A stretch of DNA of 6,201 nucleotides from contig NZ_ALEE01000451.1 in NCBI RefSeq assembly GCF_000282995.1, forward strand, positions 1-6,201, given 5' to 3'. Position 1 is the stretch's first letter. Each line of letters starts with the position of its first letter. The position numbers and the translations under genes are program-made. Source of the DNA: Melaminivora alkalimesophila. GTDB taxonomy: Bacteria; Pseudomonadota; Gammaproteobacteria; Burkholderiales; Burkholderiaceae_C. The notes under the pieces were generated by a model, which saw only the letters and a list, made by a program, of their open reading frames with translations, searched no databases and had not been told where the DNA came from. Positions 1 to 6,201 of the stretch are shown here, one piece after another.

Positions 1-93
1 CGGGGCGCGCCCCGGGGCCGCCCCGCTAGGCAGCGGCCGGGGCTTCGGCGATGATAGGATCGTTTCACCACCGAGCACACAGGCCACCGCTTC
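1..93. other. GC-rich leader upstream of pilB, no gene seen
   Basis: No coding sequence can be supported here; all three forward frames lack a convincing gene end. Positions 1-14 are a perfect palindrome (CGGGGCGCGCCCCG), and GGCCGC at 16-21 can pair with GCGGCC at 33-38 around an 11-nt loop. These dyads could be the remains of a terminator for a gene left of the window, but no T-tract follows. I found no convincing sigma-70 -35/-10 pair and no sigma-54 (GG-N10-GC) element before pilB, so the pilB promoter is either weak by consensus or lies outside the window. Confidence 0.5.
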
Positions 94-1833
<1,740 letters not shown>

Positions 1834-1914
1834 ACCCGCCGGCCAGGCATGCCCGCCGGCCGGCACACGCCCGGCAGGCCGGGCACGACAACGACGACGA
1901 GGGAACGAGCAACC
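1834..1914 (+). promoter_or_regulatory. pilB-pilC spacer with two GC-rich hairpins
   Basis: This 81-bp spacer is the only substantial gap in the plus-strand series. GCCGGCC at 1838-1844 can pair with GGCCGGC at 1858-1864 (7 bp, 13-nt loop containing the palindrome GGCATGCC). A second stem pairs GCCCGG at 1869-1874 with CCGGGC at 1879-1884 around CAGG. A 10-nt direct repeat, CCCGCCGGCC, occurs at 1835-1844 and 1852-1861. No T-run follows either stem, so an efficient intrinsic terminator is unlikely. A processing site, a stabilising element or partial attenuation is possible. The role is inferred; the pairing is directly visible. Confidence 0.45.
1899..1904 (+). promoter_or_regulatory. Ribosome binding site of pilC
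   Basis: A partial Shine-Dalgarno motif, GAGGGA, ends 10 nt before the ATG at 1915. It supports that start over the in-frame ATG at 1849, which lies inside the hairpin-forming spacer and would add 22 residues unlike any PilC N-terminus. Confidence 0.6.
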
Positions 1915-3132
1915 ATGGCGACTGCTGCATCGAGGGGAGTCAAGGACTTTGTCTTTGAATGGGAGGGCAAGGACCGCAGTGGCAAGATCGTGCGCGGCGA
2001 GGTGCGCGCCGGCGGCGAGAACCAGGTCAAGGCGACGCTGCGCCGCCAGGGCGTGCTGCCCACCAAGATCAAGAAGCGCCGCATGCGCTCGGGCAAGAAG
2101 ATCAAGCCCAAGGACATCGCGCTGTTCACGCGCCAGATGGCGACCATGATGAAGGCCGGGGTGCCGCTGCTGCAGTCCTTCGACATCGTCGGGCGCGGCA
2201 ACAGCAACCCGAGCGTGACCAAGCTGCTCAACGACATCCGCGCCGACGTGGAGACCGGCACCTCGCTCAACTCGGCCTTCCGCAAGTACCCGATGTACTT
2301 CGACAGCCTGTACTGCAACCTGGTCGAGGCCGGCGAGGCGGCCGGTATCCTGGAAGCGCTGCTGGACCGGCTGGCGCTCTACATGGAGAAGACCGAGGCC
2401 ATCAAGTCGAAGATCCGCTCGGCGCTGATGTACCCGATCTCGGTGATCGTGGTGGCCTTCGTGGTGGTGACCATCATCATGATCTTCGTCATCCCGGCCT
2501 TCAAGGAGGTGTTCACCTCCTTCGGCGCCGACCTGCCGGCGCCTACGCTGTTCGTGATGGCCGTGAGCGAGTTCTTCGTCGAGTACTGGTGGCTGATCTT
2601 CGGCGTGCTGGGAGGGGGTTTCTACTTCTTCATGCAGGCCTGGAGACGCAGCGAGCGCATGCAGCAGGTCATGGACCGGGCCTTGCTCAAGCTGCCGATC
2701 TTTGGTGAGCTGATCAACAAGTCGGCCGTCGCGCGCTGGACGCGCACGCTGTCGACCATGTTCGCCGCCGGCGTGCCGCTGGTGGAGGCGCTCGATTCGG
2801 TGGGCGGCGCCTCGGGCAACTACGTCTATGCCGCGGCCACGGAGAAGATCCAGCAGGAAGTCTCCACCGGCACCAGCTTGACGGCCGCCATGGGCAACGC
2901 CAACGTGTTCCCCTCGATGGTGCTGCAGATGACGGCCATCGGCGAGGAGTCGGGCTCCATCGACCACATGCTGGGCAAGGCGGCCGATTTCTACGAGCAG
3001 GAGGTCGACGAGATGGTCGCCGGCCTGTCGAGCCTGATGGAGCCGATCATCATCGTGTTCCTCGGCACGCTGATCGGCGGCATCGTGGTCTCCATGTACC
3101 TGCCGATCTTCAAGCTCGGCCAGGTGGTCTGA
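1915..3132 (+). CDS. pilC: Type IV pilus inner-membrane platform protein PilC
   Basis: This 405-residue polytopic inner-membrane protein of the GspF/PilC family is the platform on which PilB acts during pilus extension. Its length matches the family norm. It carries the expected tandem GSPII_F repeats: repeat 1 at about 71-194 (FTRQMATMMKAGVPLLQSF) and repeat 2 at about 274-396 (WTRTLSTMFAAGVPLVEAL). The repeats share an internal TGTSL motif at 114-118 and 318-322. Hydrophobic segments at about 174-196, 223-241 and 376-398 are the three predicted membrane spans. The basic stretch at 51-65 (KIKKRRMRSGKK) lies before the first cytoplasmic helical domain. The chosen start gives the usual N-terminus leading into FEWEGKDRSGK. 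The stop codon shares one base with the pilD start (TGATG), indicating coupled translation. Confidence 0.97.
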   Translation: MATAASRGVKDFVFEWEGKDRSGKIVRGEVRAGGENQVKATLRRQGVLPTKIKKRRMRSGKKIKPKDIALFTRQMATMMKAGVPLLQSFDIVGRGNSNPSVTKLLNDIRADVETGTSLNSAFRKYPMYFDSLYCNLVEAGEAAGILEALLDRLALYMEKTEAIKSKIRSALMYPISVIVVAFVVVTIIMIFVIPAFKEVFTSFGADLPAPTLFVMAVSEFFVEYWWLIFGVLGGGFYFFMQAWRRSERMQQVMDRALLKLPIFGELINKSAVARWTRTLSTMFAAGVPLVEALDSVGGASGNYVYAAATEKIQQEVSTGTSLTAAMGNANVFPSMVLQMTAIGEESGSIDHMLGKAADFYEQEVDEMVAGLSSLMEPIIIVFLGTLIGGIVVSMYLPIFKLGQVV

Positions 3133-4022
3133 TGACCGGCAGTCCGTTGGCGGATGCCGCCCTGTTCGGCATCCTCGGGCTGCTCGTGGGCAGCTTCCTG
3201 AACGTGGTCATCCACCGGCTGCCGAAGATGATGGAGCGCCAGTGGGCGGCCGAGTGCGCGCAGTACGGCCAGGATGCCGGCCTGCTGCCCGAGGCAAGCG
3301 GCGCGGCGCAGCCGCCATCCGCCGAGGCCTTCAACCTCTGGACGCCCCGCTCGCGCTGCCCCTCGTGCGGGCACGGCGTGCGCTGGCACGAGAACATTCC
3401 GGTGCTCAGCTGGCTGGCCCTGCGCGGGCGCTGCTCGGCGTGCAAGGCGCGCATCGGCCTGCGCTACCCGCTGGTGGAACTGGCCACCGGCGCGCTGTTC
3501 TACTTCTGCGCGCAGCGCTGGGGCATGTCGGCGGAGACGCTGTTGTGGAGCGGCTTTTGCGCCGCCCTGCTGAGCCTGGCCCTGATCGACTGGGACACCA
3601 CGCTGCTGCCCGACGACATCACGCTGCCGCTGCTGTGGGCCGGGCTGCTGGGCTCCCTGCTCGGATGGACCGCGGTTCCGCTGGCCGACGCGGTCCTCGG
3701 CGCCGCCGCCGGCTACCTGTCGCTGTGGAGCGTGTACTGGGCCTTTCGCCTGGCCACCGGCAAGGAGGGCATGGGCTATGGCGATTTCAAGCTGTTCGCG
3801 GCCCTGGGCGCCTGGTTCGGCTGGCAGGCGCTGGTGCCGATCATCTTGCTCGCCTCGGTCATCGGGGCTGTGGTCGGCATCGCCATGAAACTGTCTTCCA
3901 GCCTGCGCGAGGGCAAGTACGTGCCCTTCGGGCCCTTCCTGGCGGGCGGCGGCCTGGCGGCGCTGCTGTGGGGCCCGCAGCGCATCATGCAGGCGGTGCT
4001 TTCGGTGTTCGGCCTGGCATGA
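3132..4022 (+). CDS. pilD: Prepilin peptidase / N-methyltransferase PilD
   Basis: This 296-residue integral membrane aspartic protease cleaves the leader peptide of type IV prepilins and pseudopilins and N-methylates the new terminal residue. The N-terminal part starts with a membrane span (about 9-27) containing GSFLNVVIHRLP. It then has a cytoplasmic region with two CxxC pairs (Cys76/79, Cys101/104), the zinc-binding DiS_P_DiS domain linked to methyltransferase activity. The peptidase half follows with several hydrophobic spans. Its catalytic aspartates lie in LIDWDTTLLPDD (151-162) and in the GxGD motif GYGDFK (215-220, Asp218). Length is standard for bifunctional enzymes. AGGTGG at 3122-3127 lies just before the ATG, and the start overlaps the pilC stop by one base. 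The 3' end overlaps coaE by ATGA. It probably also serves any type II secretion system in the cell (family knowledge; none is in view). Confidence 0.97.
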   Translation: MTGSPLADAALFGILGLLVGSFLNVVIHRLPKMMERQWAAECAQYGQDAGLLPEASGAAQPPSAEAFNLWTPRSRCPSCGHGVRWHENIPVLSWLALRGRCSACKARIGLRYPLVELATGALFYFCAQRWGMSAETLLWSGFCAALLSLALIDWDTTLLPDDITLPLLWAGLLGSLLGWTAVPLADAVLGAAAGYLSLWSVYWAFRLATGKEGMGYGDFKLFAALGAWFGWQALVPIILLASVIGAVVGIAMKLSSSLREGKYVPFGPFLAGGGLAALLWGPQRIMQAVLSVFGLA

Positions 4023-4654
4023 GCGGCAGCGGCGGTCGGGATGCGCCGGCGCGGCCCCGGCGATTGGGTGTCACGGGCGGGATCGGCAGCGGCAAGAGCA
4101 CTTTCGCCGCCATGCTGGGCGACTGCGGGGCGGCCGTGCTGGACGCGGATGCCATGGCCCGCGCAGTCACCCAGCCGCAGGGCGCGGCGATCGAGCCCAT
4201 CCGGGCCCATTTCGGGCCGTCCTTCGTCGACGCCAGCGGCGCGCTCGATCGCGGCCGCATGCGGGAGCTGGTGTTTGCCGATCCGGCGGCGCGGGGCCGG
4301 CTGGAGGCCATCGTGCACCCGCTCGTGGGCGCCGAGATCGCCGCCGCCGAGGCGGCCGCCGCGCGGGCCGGCCACCGGCTGATCGTGCTCGACATCCCGT
4401 TGCTCACGGAGTCGGCACGCTGGCCACGCCAGCTCGACGCGGTGCTGGTGGTCGATTGCAGCGAGGCCACCCAAGTGGCGCGCGTGCAGGCGCGCAGCCG
4501 CCTGGACGAGGCGGCCGTGCGCGCCATCATGGCCACGCAGAGCAGCCGCGCGGTGCGCCGCGCCGCCGCCGACTGGGTGGTGTTCAACGAAGGCCTGGAC
4601 CTGGCGCGGCTGCGCGCGCTGGCGCGCCAGGTGGCAGCCCGCTTCGGGCTATGA
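4019..4654 (+). CDS. coaE: Dephospho-CoA kinase CoaE
   Basis: This 211-residue cytosolic enzyme phosphorylates the 3'-hydroxyl of dephospho-CoA with ATP, the final step of coenzyme A synthesis. Visible motifs are the P-loop GGIGSGKS (20-27), the LDADAMAR segment (41-48) corresponding to the substrate-binding DAD region, IVHP (98-101), LDIPLLTES (124-132), and the C-terminal lid/adenine region RVQARS followed by ATQSSR (172-177) and the closing VVFNEG. Size is typical (E. coli CoaE is 206). The ATG at 4019 overlaps the pilD stop as ATGA and gives a 14-residue Gly/Arg-rich lead before the first beta strand (RLGVTGG), slightly longer than usual. No good Shine-Dalgarno precedes it, so initiation probably depends on coupling to pilD. 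The open frame runs on upstream through pilD, but that part is a shadow of the pilD frame. Confidence 0.96.
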   Translation: MSGSGGRDAPARPRRLGVTGGIGSGKSTFAAMLGDCGAAVLDADAMARAVTQPQGAAIEPIRAHFGPSFVDASGALDRGRMRELVFADPAARGRLEAIVHPLVGAEIAAAEAAAARAGHRLIVLDIPLLTESARWPRQLDAVLVVDCSEATQVARVQARSRLDEAAVRAIMATQSSRAVRRAAADWVVFNEGLDLARLRALARQVAARFGL

Positions 4655-4672
4655 TGAACGGGCACCGAGCCC

Positions 4673-4677
4673 GGAAG
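4673..4677 (+). promoter_or_regulatory. Ribosome binding site of zapD
   Basis: GGAAG ends 8 nt before the GTG at 4686. It decides the zapD start: the two ATGs at 4651 and 4654 are in other frames, and the GTG-initiated protein begins exactly where ZapD family homology ([12 protein letters not shown]) begins. Confidence 0.6.
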
Positions 4678-4685
4678 CCTGCAGC

Positions 4686-5441
4686 GTGATCCTCTACGAA
4701 TACCCTTTCAACGAACGCCTGAGAACCTACCTGCGTCTGGAGCATCTGTTTCGCCGTCTGGGCGAGCTGATGGGGCGCACGCACCCGATGGACCACCATT
4801 TCGCGCTGGTGACCATCTTCGAGATCATGGACGTGGCGGCGCGCGCCGACCTGAAGTCCGATGTGCTCAAGGACCTCGAGAAACACAAGCACCAGCTCGA
4901 GGGCTTCCGCGGCAACCCCTCGATCTCGGAGGCTGCGCTGGATGGCGTGATCGCCCAGCTGGAGGCCAGCTTCGCCCGCCTGGGAGGCCAGCAGGGCAAG
5001 GCCGGCCAGCAGCTCGCGGAAAGCGAATGGCTGATGAGCATCCGCAGCCGTGTCGGCATCCCCGGGGGCACCTGCGGCTTCGACCTGCCGGCCTACTACG
5101 CCTGGCAGCACCTGCCGGCAGAGCGGCGCCAGGACGACCTGCAGGGCTGGGCGGCCAGCCTCGCGCCGCTGGCGGAGGCGGTGCACCTGCTGCTGCGCCT
5201 GTTGCGCGACACCGGCATGCCGCAGAAGGTGGCGGCCGAGCACGGCCAGTTCCAGCAGAACCTGCCGCCGGGCCGCACCTTCCAGCTGCTGCGGCTGGCG
5301 ATCGACCCGGGACTGCAGCTCATCCCGGAGATCAGCGGCAACCGCCTGATCGTCTCGGTGCGGCTGATGCGCCAGGAAGCGGGCGGGCGGCTGGTGGCCA
5401 GCCACGAGGACGCATCCTTTGAACTCACGCTGTGCGCGTGA
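4686..5441 (+). CDS. zapD: Cell division protein ZapD (Z-ring-associated, FtsZ cross-linker)
   Basis: This 251-residue cytoplasmic protein (E. coli ZapD/YacF is 247) belongs to the family that binds FtsZ and bundles its filaments at the Z-ring. The N-terminus has the family signature [19 protein letters not shown] (4-22), equivalent to the E. coli segment beginning EHPLNEKMRT. Helical sequence fills residues about 10-120. The conserved core [18 protein letters not shown] lies at about 120-138, and later family blocks include HGQFQQNL and a C-terminal beta-rich part with [11 protein letters not shown]. There is no signal peptide or membrane span. Translation starts at GTG with a GGAAG ribosome site. 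Placement after coaE, 31 bp downstream, and before yacG is the classic coaE-zapD-yacG order. The stop overlaps a GTG start for yacG (GTGA). Confidence 0.95.
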   Translation: MILYEYPFNERLRTYLRLEHLFRRLGELMGRTHPMDHHFALVTIFEIMDVAARADLKSDVLKDLEKHKHQLEGFRGNPSISEAALDGVIAQLEASFARLGGQQGKAGQQLAESEWLMSIRSRVGIPGGTCGFDLPAYYAWQHLPAERRQDDLQGWAASLAPLAEAVHLLLRLLRDTGMPQKVAAEHGQFQQNLPPGRTFQLLRLAIDPGLQLIPEISGNRLIVSVRLMRQEAGGRLVASHEDASFELTLCA

Positions 5442-5683
5442 ATCCATCGTCCATGGCCAGCGACACCCCTGCCCCACCCTCCCCCACGCCGCCTGCGCGC
5501 GAGGTCCGGTGCCCGTGCTGCGGCGGACCGAGCCTGTACGGGCCCCAGAATCCCTTTCGGCCGTTCTGTAGCCGGCGCTGTCGGCAGATCGACCTGGGCG
5601 CGTGGGCCAACGAGGAGTTCCGCGTGCCCGCCGAGACCCCTGCGCAAGACGCGCCCTACGGCGACCCACGGCACGAGCCCTGA
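5438..5683 (+). CDS. yacG: DNA gyrase inhibitor YacG (zinc-binding)
   Basis: This small (81-residue) protein belongs to the YacG family, which binds GyrB and inhibits gyrase in E. coli. The zinc site is Cys25/Cys28 (in CPCCGG) plus Cys44/Cys48 (in FRPFCSRRC), followed by the diagnostic [16 protein letters not shown] segment. Cys27 is an additional cysteine inside the first CxxC; E. coli has Thr there. The tail is short, acidic and Pro-rich, as in the family. The start is uncertain. GTG at 5438 is preferred because it overlaps the zapD stop (GTGA), matching the coupling pattern of this operon. ATG at 5453 (76 residues) and GTG at 5432 are alternatives, and no clear Shine-Dalgarno favours any of them. 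The N-terminal 20 residues are Pro/Ser-rich and poorly conserved, so the choice does not affect the functional call. Confidence 0.93.
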   Translation: MNPSSMASDTPAPPSPTPPAREVRCPCCGGPSLYGPQNPFRPFCSRRCRQIDLGAWANEEFRVPAETPAQDAPYGDPRHEP

Positions 5684-5702
5684 GCGGTCTGCGCAGCTCA
5701 GG
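5679..5702. terminator. Possible bidirectional terminator stem between yacG and mutT
   Basis: CCTGAGC at 5679-5685 and GCTCAGG at 5696-5702 form a perfect 7-bp inverted repeat with a 10-nt loop, centred in the gap between two convergent genes. The arms include both stop codons (yacG TGA 5681-5683; mutT TGA at 5700-5698 on the minus strand). There is no T-tract on either side, so this would be a non-canonical terminator or a 3'-end stabilising hairpin. Function is inferred from symmetry and position only. Confidence 0.4.
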
Positions 5703-6180
5703 CGCAGGGCGAAGGCGGCCTGTCTGCGGGCACTTGCGCCGGCTCGAACACCGCCTCGTCCAGCTCGGCCCCCTCCTCCCGGGCAAGGCGTGCCAGCACC
5801 GGGCGCGCGCCGGGCAACACCGGTCGCACGTCGAGCGGCCAGCGCTGCCAACGCAGCTCCTGGCCCTCGCGCGCCTGCGGCTCCCCTTCCCAGGCCCGCA
5901 CCTTGCACCAGTGCAGCCGCACCAGCGCATGCGGGTAGTCGTGCTCCGTGGCCTGCCAGCGCTCGACCGGACCGATGGTCACGCCCAGCTCCTCGCGCAG
6001 CTCGCGGCGCAGCGCCTGCTCGACTGTCTCGCCGGCCTCGAGCTTGCCGCCGGGAAACTCCCAGTAGCCCGCGTAGGGCTTGCCGCCAGGGCGCGAGGCG
6101 AACAGCAGGGCGCCGTCGGCGCGCACCAGGATGCCGACGGCCACCTCCGTGTGCCGCCGCGCCGGGGGAGCAGCACTCAT
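5698..6180 (-). CDS. mutT: MutT-type Nudix hydrolase (putative 8-oxo-dGTP diphosphatase)
   Basis: This 160-residue cytosolic Nudix protein would hydrolyse (8-oxo-)dGTP to the monophosphate and pyrophosphate, keeping oxidised guanine out of DNA. The complete Nudix box GX5EX7REUXEEXGU is visible: Gly45, Glu51, then RELREELGV at 59-67 with the metal-binding glutamates Glu60, Glu63 and Glu64. The flanks VAVGILVR, YWEFPGGKLEAGE and RAWEGEP match E. coli MutT over its full 129 residues, and the yacG neighbour supports orthology. Two differences stand out. A C-terminal Pro/Glu-rich extension of about 28 residues follows residue 132. The positions aligning by eye with E. coli Arg78 and Asn119 are both alanine (Ala85, Ala125). 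The family is certain; the 8-oxo-dGTP substrate is likely but not proven. ATG at 6180 has no purine-rich ribosome site, and the gene may be coupled to an upstream minus-strand gene. It converges with yacG. Confidence 0.9.
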   Translation of the reverse strand: MSAAPPARRHTEVAVGILVRADGALLFASRPGGKPYAGYWEFPGGKLEAGETVEQALRRELREELGVTIGPVERWQATEHDYPHALVRLHWCKVRAWEGEPQAREGQELRWQRWPLDVRPVLPGARPVLARLAREEGAELDEAVFEPAQVPADRPPSPCA

Positions 6181-6201
6181 GCGGCAGCCGGCTGGCGGCC
6201 G
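6177..6201 (-). CDS. Possible 3' end of an upstream minus-strand gene (partial)
   Basis: On the minus strand, a frame open to the window edge reads GRQPAAA and stops at a TGA that overlaps the mutT start as ATGA. An Ala-rich tail in an ATGA overlap is the usual look of an operon junction here, and mutT lacks its own ribosome site. In related Burkholderiales the gene upstream of this mutT is, from memory, often a DUF815-type ATPase. Seven residues cannot identify it. Confidence 0.25.

Noticed and set aside
27..62. Minus-strand peptide ending IIAEAPAAA at a TAG, looking like a gene C-terminus
   Set aside because: The same frame has a TGA only 12 codons upstream with no start between, so no gene can end here.
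1869..1884. Intrinsic terminator after pilB
   Set aside because: The stem is GC-rich but is followed by ACGACAACGACG, not a T-run, and downstream genes belong to the same functional set, so full termination is not supported.
1849..1914. In-frame upstream ATG giving a 427-residue PilC
   Set aside because: The added residues are encoded by the hairpin-rich spacer, no ribosome site precedes 1849, and the 405-residue product from 1915 matches the family length and has a GAGGGA site.
3242..4018. Upstream extension of the coaE frame inside pilD, suggesting a fusion protein
   Set aside because: The extension overlaps pilD entirely in another frame and reads as Arg/Ala-rich noise; CoaE homology begins only after the ATG at 4019.
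4686..4700. Possibility that zapD starts at the ATG at 4651 or 4654
   Set aside because: Those ATGs are in different frames from zapD; only the GTG at 4686 yields the conserved N-terminus.
4584..5930. Long open frame of 448 codons on the minus strand across zapD, yacG and mutT
   Set aside because: It runs antisense to zapD and yacG and out of frame with mutT; its translation is Arg/Ala/Gln-rich low-complexity sequence typical of GC-rich shadow frames, while the overlapping genes carry clear family motifs.

Overview
This window is a compact, very GC-rich stretch of chromosome. It suggests a betaproteobacterium of the order Burkholderiales, most likely near Comamonadaceae. That is inferred from base composition, strong third-position G/C, the sequence character of PilB/PilC/PilD, and gene order. 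No ribosomal or other phylogenetic marker is present, so genus is not called.

Layout. Positions 1-93 are a GC-rich leader with dyads but no recognisable gene. Three type IV pilus genes follow on the plus strand: pilB (extension ATPase, 94-1833), pilC (inner-membrane platform, 1915-3132) and pilD (prepilin peptidase/N-methyltransferase, 3132-4022). The plus-strand series continues with coaE (dephospho-CoA kinase, 4019-4654), zapD (FtsZ-associated division factor, 4686-5441) and yacG (zinc-binding DNA gyrase inhibitor, about 5438-5683). A MutT-type Nudix hydrolase lies on the minus strand (6180-5698), converging tail-to-tail with yacG across a 14-bp gap. The last bases may hold the 3' end of another minus-strand gene.

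How the genes work together. PilB hydrolyses ATP to drive pilus assembly through the PilC platform, and PilD cleaves and methylates prepilins before assembly. CoaE finishes coenzyme A synthesis, ZapD bundles FtsZ at the Z-ring, YacG restrains gyrase, and MutT-type enzymes remove oxidised nucleotides. The second group is functionally unrelated to the pilus genes, but the same neighbourhood (hofB-hofC, then coaE-zapD-yacG-mutT) is known from E. coli, so this is an old conserved arrangement. Stop/start overlaps at pilC/pilD, pilD/coaE and zapD/yacG point to one translationally coupled plus-strand operon. The only sizeable internal gap (pilB-pilC, 81 bp) contains two GC-rich hairpins.

Assessment. 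I see no mobile element, CRISPR array, tRNA, toxin-antitoxin pair or novel system. The points worth a second look are small: the hairpins between pilB and pilC, a 12-codon open frame bridging coaE and zapD, a stem that contains both convergent stop codons, and a MutT-family protein that appears to lack two residues associated with 8-oxoguanine recognition in E. coli MutT.
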